Positions 20,460 to 33,200 of a stretch of 62,000 nucleotides of DNA are shown piece by piece (positions within the stretch are counted from its first letter, which is position 1; each line of letters begins with the position of its first letter). This DNA comes from Adiantum capillus-veneris (taxonomy: Eukaryota > Streptophyta > Polypodiopsida > Polypodiales > Pteridaceae): assembly GCA_014529385.2 (NCBI GenBank), contig CM043955.1, positions 147,067,640 through 147,129,639 on the forward strand, given 5' to 3'. The notes beneath the pieces are model-generated. The model searched no databases. It saw only the letters and a list, made by a program, of their open reading frames with translations, and was not told the DNA's origin. A program made the translations under genes and the position numbers.

Positions 20460-22900
20460 GCTATGGTCGCTAAAAAAGCTTTAGGGGCCCACTTGTATGT
20501 TTTCTTCTTATATTAGGATGAGTCTTGTCAGAAGCTAGATGCATTGCTTCTAGCATATTTAAGGGTAATCTCTCCTTTAAGCTTTGAGCTTCTCTTAGTG
20601 GATCTAAACAATCCATACCACAGGTAATCTTTCGGTTGTACTCCTAAAAAAACTCGACCGAACTTTGGGTCTTACTTGTGATAGGATCTCCTATTAAACT
20701 TCCCCACCTGCACATCTTGGACTGGGGCTGCTTGGATTAAAAAAATTAACACAAAAAAATGGGAATATTTGTGACTAGGGCTCCTGGCAGATCACCAAAT
20801 TCTTTTATGGCACTAACCTGGGAATGTGGTGGGAACACTCTCACCACCTACCTTAAATAAATAAGGGGTACAGTCTAACTGCACCCCCTCTTTATGTATT
20901 TTTCTTCTCCTAGTGCAGCTTCCTGGCTACTCCCATCTATGGCGTGCTTCGATTGCAACATCTATTTTTCCCTCTCTCTGCTACATACTCTCTTTTTCTC
21001 TTGCTGCCCTCGATGCTAACTAGTGCCCTTTTTCCTACCCTATTGTTGGCTCTGTAATTCCCAAATTTACATGCCAAGATTTGGTTGAGATTGAATAGCT
21101 AGTGCTATGGATATGGACCTACTGCACTGTTGGTGACTCCATGCCTATTTAAAGGTGAGGGATTCTTACCTCCCTCACTTAGACTTGCATTTTTGTCTGA
21201 ATAGTTCTTGATAAAGCTAGTGAGGCTCGTGTATTGTGTATTGTCGCGTGATCGGAGTATTGTGCACTATGGAAATTATTAAGCAGCGAGCTCCTTCTCA
21301 TGTGCTCTTTCATTGAACTATTAATGCTATGCTTGTATTGTGCAGTGGTCATAATTCATTTCCTAATACTCTAAGCAATATAATGTAGCCATGTGATGGT
21401 GGTTATTGATGATGCTTAAACCTAGTTATTTGAGTTTATCACTTGTTTAATGTTCTCTAGTCTTATGCTGGTTTATAATGATTTTGGTGGCTTCTATGGT
21501 AGCAAAAAAAAAAGAGGGGGGGGGGGGGGGGGGGGGGGCTCCTTATATTCTCAGTCTTTAGAAAACATGCCGCTGGAATACAAGAAATCTTTTATGTTGG
21601 ATGTATGCCTTTTTTAAATGTACCAGCTATTGATACTTTTCTGGTTTCCTCCTTGGATAAGGTCACCCACCTTTTTTGTAGGATCTTCAAACCTTAGTAA
21701 AGGCAACAAAGATAAGGGTTATGGACTAGGTCAACACAATGAATATCACCTACATCTGTAGCAAGTGGTATAATCTAGCCAAACTAAACAAACAGTAGTA
21801 CCCAGAGGGGTTAGATAACATCCATCAACAAAGCAGATATCTATTTCAGATAACCAGTAAAATCATCATGGCTAGTAATCCAAATAAGCATCAAAGGTAA
21901 AACATTTTCCATTATGTCAGTCAAACTACATGCCAAAAACAGTTGTAACAACCAATGGGTTTTGTAATTGTAATAATTGTAACTTAGTATCTCGGCAACA
22001 ATCCCCAAGTTACAAGTGTAGGTCGGGCATCGCCAATCAGCCAAATGCAGCCCACCATGGCCCAACAATTTACCAACAAAAAGCCTTTGCTTAATTTATT
22101 TATTTTTAAACGGCACTGCTCATAGTGATTAGCACCAAATTTACGACAAACTTCAAGATTTTTTTGCAAGACTACCGGTTTATGCCCAACAAATTCCAAC
22201 ATTGAAAAGCAATAAAATCACGACAACAGGTTTAAGAATGCGACTAGTTTCTCTTATTTTTATATTGACATTCATCTAGATTACTCTGGTACTACTTTAG
22301 GCTTGATCTTGGCTTGGATATTTGTGATTATGGCCTACTAACATGGATCATCCTTTGAAGTAGCTACTGATTTGTCTGCCAAATATAACATTTGCTTTTT
22401 ATAATTGAAATCTGTTGAAATGAAACTTTTTATTCCAACTTGGTGCATCAGACTTTTTGGTTTTGTTGGATCAACCTACTATAATTGTAAACACATGCTA
22501 AGTTACCTTAATTTGGCCTCATTGAATGGTTATGAACATTTTTATTTCTGGGTGGTTTACGACCATGTTGCTTGTATTGATATATAAATGTATTGCATCT
22601 TGAATCAAACCACTCATTTAGATATATGGTGTGCCCCGTCATCATTAATAAAGTTCATGTGTTGTGACTTTCCGAGTGAAGGACTATAGATTATGGAAAA
22701 ATTTTGAAGCTTGGTTGGGAATACCTGATGTAATTTCATGGATCTAGAATGATCAACTAAATAATGATTGATTTGAAAGAGGGTTTGTAGAGGTTGATTT
22801 ACTTAGATGATTTTTAGCATTCTATTGTTTCATGGAAGCGTTTAGACTTTAAATATTTCATCATTATCGGTCTTTGGCTTGTACTACTCCTCTGGCATTG
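20460..22900. other. non-coding, no gene supported
   Basis: AT-rich sequence with many stops in all frames; short ORFs (for example at 22405) have no motifs. It contains one A10-G-A-G23 homopolymer tract. No LTR ends or splice-linked exons were recognised. Confidence 0.5.
21504..21538. repeat. poly-A/poly-G homopolymer tract
   Basis: Ten A, then G-A, then an uninterrupted run of about 23 G (21516-21538). It is unusual in a plant intergenic region and prone to assembly or sequencing error. Confidence 0.85.
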
Positions 22901-22979
22901 GTTGAGATATATGGTTTCTTATGGTATATTTTCAGCACAATGGTATGGTTGTTAGAGGGGTATCTTGGTCCTCCCTCTT

Positions 22980-24260
22980 AGATTTAAGAGGATGTTGTAA
23001 ATAACTTATCTAGATATTCTAAAACCATAATGAAAGATTATTCAATAAAAACTTTAATAGGTAAATCCAACTTGAGTAAATTTGAAAGAAAAACTTTTGA
23101 TAGCTTTGGTTATTCCACTTGAATTAGAAGGGGGTGATAAACTTTTGATCCACATATCAATAAAAAAAAAATTCATGCTGTAAGAAAAAACTTATGTAGA
23201 TATTTTGAGACCATAATGAAAGTTTATTCAAATAAAACTTTAACAGGTAACCTGACTTGATTAAATTTGAAAGAAAAACTATTGATAACTTTGGTTATGC
23301 CACTTGAATCAGATTGGGGTGATAGCCTTCTAATCCATATCACAGTGAAAAAATATTTTTTAGAGAATAGTTTAAGTTAAATATTTTAAAGTAGGACAAG
23401 GATAACAACCAATAGGTTCTTTGACACCTATAATATGTATTCAAAGCTAATGAATCTATTGTCTTGCTTATATGGATGCAGGTGAGAATTCTATCTTTAC
23501 TTAAGAGTTTTTTTTGGCTTAGTTGCTATTTGATTAAATTTGAAAGAAAAACTATTGATAACTTTGGTTATGCCACTTGAATCAGATTGGGGTGATAGCC
23601 TTCTAATCCATATCACAGTGAAAAAATATTTTTTAGAGAATAGTTTAAGTTAAATATTTTAAAGTAGGACAAGGATAACAACCAATAGGTTCTTTGACAC
23701 CTATAATATGTATTCAAAGCTAATGAATCTATTGTCTTGCTTATATGGATGCAGGTGAGAATTCTATCTTTACTTAAGAGTTTTTTTTGGCTTAGTTGCT
23801 ATTTGATTAAATTTGAAAGAAAAACTATTGATAACTTTGGTTATGCCACTTGAATCAGATTGGGGTGATAGCCTTCTAATCCATATCACAGTGAGAAAAT
23901 ATTTTTTAGAGAATAGTTTAAGTTAAATATTTTAAAGTAGGACAAGGATAACAACCAATAGGTTCTTTGACACCTATAATATGTATTCAAAGCTAATGAA
24001 TCTATTGTCTTGCTTATATGGATGCAGGTGAGAATTCTATCTTTACTTAGGAGTTTTTTTGGCTTAGTTGCTATCTGACTTTGAAAAGACCTGCGGATTC
24101 AACGTGGATGACCTCCACAACTCTATTTCTTTTGTATAGAATCATTGGAATGATGCCTCATTCTTATTATATTTTACAAAAATGAATCTACGAATGAGTC
24201 ATTTTTGTACAAATCTCTATCCAATTGTCTTCTGAACATTATGTTCTTTTGTGTATATGT
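22980..24260 (+). repeat. direct repeat unit D1 (partner near 27.8-28.48 kb)
   Basis: Shares with 28.12-28.48 kb, in the same order, AGTAGGACA-GGATAACAAC, TATGGATGCA-GTGAGAATTC, CTTGGCTTAG, TGGAATGAT-C-TCATTCT and TTATGTTC-CTT. Divergence is high. The pair could be the two LTRs of an old element spanning about 23-28.5 kb, but ends, PBS and PPT were not found. Confidence 0.5.
23259..24077 (+). repeat. 273-bp tandem triplication
   Basis: Three near-identical copies start at GATTAAATTTGAAAGAAAAA (23259, 23532, 23805); the last ends near 24077. A more diverged partial unit precedes them near 23056-23165. Confidence 0.95.
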
Positions 24261-25129
24261 ATTTAGTTTATTACAACAACACACACGTCCTAAACACAAC
24301 ACCCTCCCAGGTACTGGGTGGACCGAGATCGTGGCCTTATATTATTTTTTGTGTATAAGCTTTGATTGACCCACTATCTATAATTCCTTGTTAGGTTGAC
24401 AGGTGTTAGGTGGTCTTTCCTTGTTTATAGATTGGATTCCTACTCATAGTTATTGTAGTCTTCTGGCTCTGTTGGTTTTAGGTTGTAAATTAATCCAAAG
24501 TTACTTTACCCATGTGTAATGAATTTGATTCTTCTAATTTCAAGAACATATTACCTTTAAACGGAGTGCTCTTGTGAGGATTATCCATGACTCTGAGAAA
24601 TATGAAAAAATTATGGAAAACATCCACGAAAGACTACGTACAACATTTACATTATTTTCTATTGGCTAACTCCTTTCTACCTATCTCTCTCTTGCTCCCT
24701 CGTATCGACATAAGGCCTTGCCTATTGAGCATCCAGCTCCTCTGTACCGACATGAGGCCTTGTCTATTGAGCATACCAGTGAAGACTGTAGACGCTTGAT
24801 GCTTACATACCAAGATTTGGTAGATATTTTGTACCTGCACTTGGCTGATCTCAATGCCAAAACTGTGTTAAAAAAACTCTTGTCCTTGCGAATTTGTTAC
24901 AACACTTTTTATGCTAGCATTTTGAAATTAGAAATTGGGTTAGTTAATCAATTTGCAAAGCATTGATAATTCCTTTGTTAAATAAAGAAATATATAATGA
25001 TCAACTTGGGTTTGAAGGATCTCAGGATTAATTGTTGGTTTGAGGGTGGTATCTTCTCTCTGGCAATGAGGTTATGGGAACATTTAAGTTCAATCTTTAA
25101 TCCGTTCATTCTTGTTGCTCTAATTGGGT
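24261..25129. other. non-coding, no gene supported
   Basis: Contains two short overlapping ORFs (24587-24799, 24718-24966) without motifs, spanning a small duplicated segment (TATTGAGCAT blocks near 24725 and 24765). Nothing else was recognised. Confidence 0.45.
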
Positions 25130-26755
25130 TTTCTTAAGTTTCCTGTTTAGCAAACATAATTGTTACCTACGGACATGGAATGTACAACTATGTTTGTTTC
25201 CTTCTAAATTTACCATAGATGTTTGCGTTTCCATTGTTAGTATTTCGAACTTCATGGAATCTTTCTCTCGTTCACTCTTTGAATTGAGCACAATCATCAA
25301 CAGAAACAGGTGTTCCCTGTCCATTAGCATTGCCTCTTTTTTCTAGCATCCATGTTTATCTACTTTAAATGTGATTGGTAGCATAATATTCAACACATTT
25401 GCTTAGTGTTAAACATTAGACTCAATATAATTTTCTGCCATAATCCCTTCTCTAGGTTTAATAATTAAATAGTCTGATTAAGCTAGTTTGGCCAAGCTAG
25501 GCATTACAGATCTTCTCTTAATACAGGGGGAATGCCTTTTTAATAATCAATGGTTCTTAATCCAATTTAGGCAGCATGGTGTTCAATGTACTAGGGCTTT
25601 CTAGTGGGCTTAGTCCCTATTCACCTTTAGCTTAAGTATTATAAAGGAAGTTTACTAGTGTGATGAGCTTGGAGAGGGTAACAATGTCATATGACCCCCC
25701 AAAGTTACAAATTTAAAATGCAAAGTCACAAATGTAAAATCTTAAGCTGGAAGAGAAATCCCAGCTTGATTTGTTACTTCACACACATGTATTGCCTATG
25801 CTACTAGAGCCCTAGAGGTTCCCAGTGTGGGCACTTTTCCTTGAAAAGCAAAATCCCAAGGCTTACAAAATAAGCACACACATCAAAATTGAATCAATGT
25901 GAAAAAAACTTTGGGGGGTCACAAAAAAGAGAATAATTCAGGCAATGATTATGATTTCATGAGCAATTCCTTTTATCGTAGCTTAACTAGAAGGTCTTCT
26001 AGGTATAGCCTCTAGTCAGCCCTTGAACATGAAATACTTTTCTCTTGCGATTAAACAGCTTAATTGACCAGAGAAAATTAAGAAGCTTGCCCATAGTATT
26101 AATAGTTGACCTCTAGTGCCTCTGGACCATTAAATTACCGATTCCAGACTTGTTTATTTTTTTGACCTTTACAACTGCTTATGCATTTGATTATATTACA
26201 ATCTAATGTTTTAATGCTAACAAATTGTTTAATATTCTGTTACCAATCAATTTGTGGCCGAGACTCCATATGATTTTTAATTGTATATAAGAATTGCAAT
26301 TACTATGCCAATTTTGGTTGATTTTGTAGTAATGCAAAAGGCTAAGGACATTCAATCTAGGATACTCTTCCACCTCGATGAACAGGCTTCATCTCAATAG
26401 CTTCCGAGGATAGAATCTACATCAAGAAGGGGGCATGTTAACCCTCCCGGACACCCTACCACCTTCGATGGACACATATTATTTATTTGATTTAGTCATT
26501 GACCGGGCTTGTTGGTCCAATAGGTGTGTATGTGATCGTCGATGAGAGGTGCACCACTTATCTTATTTTTACAGAGTAGTTTTGCAACGACCGGCCACTG
26601 TGGGCACCCATGTGTGAATGGGTCAAACTCTTATAGAATATCCATTTGACCTACAAATCCTCATTCTTTGAGGTGTAAGCTAAGAAGTGCTCTTTCTCCA
26701 TCTCTGTCTCATTCTTCTTCATGTGCTCATGTGTGTATGTATGTGTGTGTGTATG

Positions 26756-26828
<73 letters not shown>

Positions 26829-27050
26829 TCGAGCATTGTGGTAGTATTGGCGGTTGAGCGCGGCATCGGCAACGGCTGCTTCTTCTTCACAGTACAACGG
26901 AAGCATTGAGCGGCGAGTGACACACCATTGTTTCTTTGAGCTTGCTAGGACTCTCGAGATGTGTGCTTGCAGCCTTTCAAGGCTCACACACAGTGCATGC
27001 ACATTCCCAGCCTCCAACACGTGCGGCAAAGCGCACACACAGCTTACCCT
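25130..27050 (+). repeat. inverted-repeat arm Y
   Basis: Inverted counterpart of 13.53-14.67 plus 18.25-18.97 kb. Around 25.93-25.95 kb it reads straight through the place where arm X carries the 3.57-kb insert, so Y is the unoccupied state. It carries the matching (GA)n tract (26758-26825) and CTTCCACCTCGATGAA. No coding sequence was recognised. Confidence 0.65.
26758..26825. repeat. (GA)n microsatellite
   Basis: About 34 GA units at the position equivalent to the (CT)n tract at 13787-13855 in the inverted arm, so the microsatellite belongs to the repeat itself. Confidence 0.97.
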
Positions 27051-28480
27051 TGGTCCACAAATCCTTGCCATATGGTTTTTGTGTCATTTGGATCATTTTA
27101 GGTCAACCAAAAGTCAATCCCTAGGTCTGTTTTATGGTTTCACCTTGAACTATCTTTGGCACTTTTGATGAGTTTTTTGGACTGTTTTGACAAAACTCCG
27201 GAGACATTTGTTCACAATGGTCTCTGCTACAGGCTGAAAAAGTTTTTGTCCAAAAATTTCTCAGGGGTACATGCATCGTGATCCATGTTTCGCTACTTTT
27301 GGACTTGATCTTTGATGTGCTGATAGGTTGTGATGTTTGCTCCATTAAAAAAATTTGAATTTGGATCAGTTTTACCCAACCAAATCTGACTTCTATAGTT
27401 TGCTATGACAGTTTTGACAATGAACTGCTTTTGGCTCTTTTGACCACTTTTTACAAAAATTTTGCATCTGTTCTTTTGAGAAAAGTGTTTGTCTATGTCT
27501 CAGCTACCTACTGCTCAGATTTTTTGGGACTATTATGGTCTTTTAGTTGAAACTGTATGTTAAAGTCATCACTCATTTAAATAGGCAATGTGGGTTTACA
27601 AATCATCTTGTTTTCTTGTCTCATACAAACAAATGATGGATTGAGGTACCAGTTGGATTATGATCCTACTTGGGGCACATTTATAAAAACTTAGATTAAA
27701 TTCTTGTTTTAAAAAAACATTGTAAACTAAAATTGGTTTGGCATAGAGGCTTCATGTCTTGACTTCTTTACTCTTTCGAAAAAAATGGGCGCACGTTTGG
27801 ATCAGAAGGGGTAATGGATGGCCTTTTGATCACAATATATATATATTTATTTATATAGAATTTCCTTGAAAATATAGGGTAAATTGCTAGCCTTAATTTG
27901 ATATAAAGTATCTCACTTGGAGCAAAAGGGGTGGTGGCCTTCTGATCACAACTTAAAACTATTCAAAATTTATGTTTTTTTTTTTCAAAAATGGGGTATT
28001 TAAAAAATCACACACCTTAAATACTTTACACTTGATCTGGAGGGGTAATGGCCTTCTGATCTCAAAACTGTGTAGCTTCATACCATTTTTGGTAAGAATG
28101 GATACTTGCCTCTATTTTACACTATATGGATGATAGGTTTAAGTTAAAAAGTTTTTAAGTAGGACATGGATAACAACTGATAGGGTTTGTTGACGTATTC
28201 AAAGCTAATCAATGTGTTGTCTTGTTTATATGGATGCAAGTGAGAATTCTATCTTTACTTGGGAGCTTCTTGGCTTAGCTATTGTCTAGCACTGAAGAAC
28301 CTGGCTTTCTCTACTTTAAAAAGTTTTTTTCTTTTTTACTATCTCATGTATAAATGCACTGGAATGATACTTCATTCTCACTTTGATGTGCAAAAATGAA
28401 TCTGAGACTGAGTAAAATTTTGTGCTAATCTTTGTCCTTTGTCTAAAGCCAGTTGTCTTTTGAACTTTTATGTTCGCTTG
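27051..28480. other. non-coding repeat, includes direct repeat unit D2
   Basis: The 27.8-28.48 kb part is the diverged partner of 22.98-24.26 kb. The rest is AT-rich without ORFs of note. It ends exactly where the large gypsy LTR begins. Confidence 0.5.
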
Positions 28481-29392
28481 TGTTTAGCGGACGAAGCGAC
28501 AAGTGGCCGTTTCCAGAGAAGGGTCATAATTTTATGAGAAACCTTTGTAAAATTATTTTGTAAGAGAGCATCTCTAAGCCGAGAACTTGTCAAAGGATTT
28601 ATGATTATTCTTCTGGGAGCATTTGTATATTAGAGAGCCAGCTAGAAGTTTAGAAGCCTTTGGCTGGACAAGCCATTTGTAAAGACCTAAACTATAAAGG
28701 TCATTTTTTGTAATTTTGAACATCATCTTTTTTAGGAGAAACTGAGAAGACAGCGTACGTTTGAGACCTCCTTCTTGCTCCAACTTGTAATTCTTCGCTA
28801 TTGTGGCTACGGTAATCCAAATTCAGATTCGTTTATTGCATTGTGTTCCTCTTACTTTGCTCTTCCATTCAAGTGTAATCATTCAAGATTCAGTGTAGGT
28901 TTTTAACTAGGAGTTTGAGATCTTAAATCGCTGTTTTGAGTGTCTATATGCGTATTTTATGTTGTTTTGATCCTAGGAGAGGCTTTAGGGACCCTAAAAC
29001 GACCCATTAGGATCACCTGTTTGCTGTTTTTGCTGACATTGGGACGAATGATCGCGATCTTTGCACCTCTCCAGAATGTTGTGATAGTGATAGGATATGA
29101 TGCTGATAATCCCCTGTAGCTTCCCTTCAAGTTTCGTGCGATTCCGAATAGATTTGCATGGTAAACGGACGTGACGACGTAGAGCTGTGTAGAAGGACAT
29201 AGTCAGATTACTTGGCGATAGTGCGTTTGATTTGCTTGTAGAGTTAGTAGATGCATCTCATCGAGTTCACTTCATTAGGATTAACACCCTAGTGAGTTTC
29301 CATGCCTCATCCCAGTCGCTTCCCTTGTATTGATAAATATGTTGATGCTTGAGAGCTATGCTATGGACTTCCCTCGCGGTGACCCGCAAACA
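28481..29392 (+). mobile_element. 5' LTR of the large gypsy element
   Basis: 912 bp with TGTTT...AAACA ends, immediately followed by a TTGGCGC primer binding site. A TATAAAGG box lies near 28693. The left boundary coincides with the end of the D2 repeat. Confidence 0.65.
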
Positions 29393-29410
29393 TTGGCGCT
29401 ACAGCCGGGG
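29393..29410 (+). promoter_or_regulatory. gypsy primer binding site
   Basis: TTGGCGCTACAGCCGGGG follows the LTR end directly. It is close to the TTGGCGCCGTTGCCGGGG type common in plant gypsy elements. Confidence 0.65.
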
Positions 29411-29442
29411 AATGCACCTTAGGTGATGAGTGACCGAGTGCG

Positions 29443-30225
29443 TGTTAAGTATGGAGCCTGATTTACCCTTGTAATTTTCTGTGGTAAAAGCGCACATTTG
29501 TAAGGCCCCCATTATGAGGAGAAGCCATCGTACGTGAAGGAAAATCACTCATCGGAAACCAAAATTTTCACGGACAAGAATCAAGGGCAACTTTAAAGGC
29601 CTCGGGGACGGAGGCCCCCGAGACTTTTTTTTCACCGGAATATTCTTTTTCGCTGGAATATAAAGGCCGGACGGCGGCCGGAAAGTGGTCGGAAAACAAA
29701 CGGTCGGTTGGCCGGTGGCCGGTAGTCAATGGCCGATGGACGGTGGTCGGAAGTCAATGGCCGGTGGCCGGTGGCCGAATTCAAAAGCGGACTTGTCTTC
29801 TCAAGGGCGGCCACCCATGGGCGGTATGGAGGGTCCGATTTGGACTTATTCGCACAAGGACGGCTACACATGGCTGTCTCTCATAAGAGAGGGCAACCCT
29901 TTTGGCCTATAGAAGGAGGCCATTTCTACACACATTTCATAGTGTGAAGTTGATGCAACAAGGTGAGTGTGAGGTGGTGAGAGTGAAGCAAGGCGGGAGC
30001 TCCATTAAGGGTATAATCCCTTTGTAAACTACTTCTTGTTTTGAAGTACTAAAGCCATTGAGTGGCTGCTTTCCCGTGGACGTAGCCCACATTGGGTGAA
30101 CCACGTATATCGTGTGTACTCTCTCTCTCTCTCTCTCTACTCTATAATCTCGTGTATATAAATCTGTCTCTCTCCATTAAGTAATCTACTCAAATATCTA
30201 TTTAGCTACGTCTTATTTCCTAACA
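29443..30225 (+). mobile_element. copia 5' LTR
   Basis: 783 bp. Its TATA box reads TATAGAAGG (29908) where the 3' LTR has TATAAAAGG (34784), so the promoter that would drive this copy carries a mutated TATA. It contains a GC-rich CCGGTGGCCGGT stretch and a (CT)n tract near 30118. Confidence 0.92.
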
Positions 30226-30227
30226 AC

Positions 30228-30239
30228 TGGTATCAGAGC
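30228..30239 (+). promoter_or_regulatory. copia primer binding site
   Basis: TGGTATCAGAGC, two bases after the LTR end, complementary to initiator tRNA-Met. Confidence 0.9.
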
Positions 30240-30298
30240 AAGGTTTGCTCGTAGCTAAATTATCTCAAGGAAAGGATTCCTTGAATTGAGTGGGAGTT

Positions 30299-33200
30299 AT
30301 GGCGGAGGAAGGGAAGCTCAAGATTGAGAATTTCAACGGCAAAAACTACCAACATTGAAAGATGTAGATTGAAGACTATCTCTACCAGAAGGACCTCTAT
30401 TTGCCACTAGGCGGTCTTGCGAAGAAGCCCGCAACAATGGCAGATGAAGCATGGATTGTCCTTGATCGAAAGGCATTGGGAACAATCCGGTTAAGCTTGG
30501 CATCAACGGTGGCCTTCAATGTTTCGGAGATGAAGACCATGGAGGACTTGATGAAGTCACTTGATGACTTCTACGAGAAACCATCGGCATCCAATAAGGT
30601 ATTTCTTATGAAGCGCTTGTTCAATCTAAAGATGGCAGAGAATGGTTCAGTTGCAGAACACCTAAATGACTTTAACACAAACATAAGTCAACTTCGATCA
30701 GTGAAAATCAATTTCGATGACGAAGTGCGAGCTCTCCTTATACTATCATCTCTACCGGATAGTTGGGACAGCCTTGTGATGGCTGTAAGTAATTCTATCT
30801 CTGGCACAAATACTCTTAAGTTTGATGATGTTGTGGGTGTTCTCCTAAGCGAGGAAATGCGAAGGAGAAGCACAGGAGAATCATCAAGTGCTGCATTATC
30901 AGTGGAAACAAGAGGAAGGCTTAAGGAGAGGTTCAAAAACCAAAAGGGTCGTGAGCGCTCAAGGCGGAGCAAGTCACGCACAAAGTCAGTTCTTGAATGT
31001 TGGAACTGCGGCAAGAAGGGCCACGTCAAGAAAGATTGCTGGTCCAAGAAGAAGAAGGAGACAGAGTCTCAAGACAACAAGCCAACATCGGAGGCCAATG
31101 TGGCAGGTAAAGTAGAGCAAGATGCTCTAATTCTCTCATTAGACAATGTGTCTAATTCCTGGATAGTAGATTCCGGGGCTTCATTCCATGCGACACCACA
31201 CAAGCAACATTCCCAAGACTACACCAAAGGTAATTTTGGGTATGTATACTTGGGAGATGATGAAGCTTGTGAGATTGTCGGCAAAGGTACAGTTTCTGTC
31301 AAAACTGCTAACGGAAATGAATGGAAGCTTAAAGATGTTAGGCATGTTCCTTCTCTTCGCAAAAATTTGATCTCTACAGGACAATTGGACGATGAAGGTC
31401 ACAACATTGCATTCGGAAACAAACGATGGAAGATCTCAAAGGGATCTTTGGTGGTTGCCAAGGGTGAAAAGTTCGGTACACTTTACTTGTGTACTGTTAG
31501 CACACAACCTTCAGCTTGTGCAGCAACTATAGAAGTTGACAGTGCAGTGTGGCACTACCGACTTGGGCATATGAGTGCCAAAGGAATGCAAATCCTTCAA
31601 ACAAAGAAGCTTCTACCAGGTTTGAAAGAAGTGGACTTAGAGTTCTGTGAAGATTGTGTTTATGGTAAACAAAAGAGGGTAAAATTTCAAAAATCAGGAA
31701 ATGAAAGAAAAAATAAAAAACTTGAGTTGGTTCATTCTGATGTTTGGGGTCCTGCAAGTACACCATCACTTGGTGGCTCATTGTACTATGTAACATTCAT
31801 AGACGATGCGACTAGAAAAACATGGGTTTATGTCATGAAGAATAAATCCGATGTATTTTCCATATTTCAATGGTGGAAAGCCTTTGTGGAGAATGAAACA
31901 GGTACCAAGGTTAAATGCCTCAGATCCGACAATGGAGGCGAATATTGCAGCCAAGCTTTTGAAAGCTTTTGTGCTAGCAATGGCATTCGGAGGAAAAGGA
32001 CAACCCCAAGGACACCTCAACAAAATGGGATTTCGAAAAGGATGAACGGGACAATCATGGAACGAGCACGAAGCATGCGGCTACATGCAGGCCTACCGCT
32101 TGAGCTTTGGGCGGAAGCTGTAAGTACGTCTGTGTACTTAATCAATCGGTCACCCTCAACGGCATTGGATGGGGGAGTTCCAGAAGAGGCATGGACAGGT
32201 AAACCGGTGAATTATGCATTTCTCAAAGTGTTTGGGTGTGAGGCTTTCATGCACATAGATAGAAGCCTAAGATCAAAGTTAGATGCAAAGTCCAAAAAGT
32301 GTTTCTTCATTGGCTATGGAGAAGGAGACTTTGGGTATTGCCTATGGAATCCTGAAGATGGTAAAATCTTAAGGAGTAGGGATGTAATTTTTAACGAACA
32401 AAATATGTACAAAGATTACTTGGAAAGAAAACAAACAAAAGAAACAGGTGATGAGTACATGGAGCTTGAGGACGGTGAAGACTCAAGGACTGCAAACGGT
32501 GACAATGTGCAACAACGTCAACCAAATGAGGAGCCTCAACCTATTCCCCGAAGATCTACAAGAGCAAGTAGACCTCCAAAAAGGTTTGTTCCTTCCTTCA
32601 ACCATCTCTTGATCTCAGATTCTGGAGAGCCGGAATCATATGAAAAAGCTATGCAACATGAATCCAAAGAAGAATGGACGAAGAGCATGCAAGTGGAGAT
32701 GGACTCACTACATCGCAACCAAACATGGGAGTTGGTTGAGTTGCCTAAAAGTAAGCGGGCACTTTAAAACAAATGGGTGTACAAGCTAAAGGAAGAAGAA
32801 GGTGGGAAGAAAAGGTACAAGTCTAGGCTTGTGGTAAAAGGTTTTTATCAAAAGAAAGGTATTGACTTCAATGAAATATTTTCTCCTGTTGTAAAAATGA
32901 ACTCAATTAGGCTTGTCTTAAGCCTTGTGGCTACTCATGATCTAAATCTCGAGCAAATGGATGTAAATACGGCATTCCCTCACGGTGACTTAGAGGAGGA
33001 AATCTACATGCTTCAACCAAAGGGGTATGAAGTAAAAGGTAAGGAGAAAATGGTTTGCAGATTAAAGAAGAGCTTGTATGGTTTAAAGCAAGCATCAAGA
33101 CAATGGTACTTGAAGTTTGATCGATGGATGTTGGATCATGGATTCACAAGATGCAACTCGGATCACTGTGTCTACACGGAGAATTTGGGAGATGGGAAAT

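Noticed and set aside
24587-24966. Two overlapping ORFs near 24.6-25.0 kb as a gene
   Set aside because: No motif, no splice partners and a local duplication that creates the similar text.
26651-27071. Reverse ORFs through the (GA)n tract
   Set aside because: Same microsatellite artefact as at 13.8 kb; the flanks do not keep frame between the two arms.
29685-29947. ORFs in the GC-rich part of the copia LTRs (also at 34.3-34.8 kb)
   Set aside because: Read from the CCGGTGGCC minisatellite; different unit numbers in the two LTRs shift them, and no domain is present.
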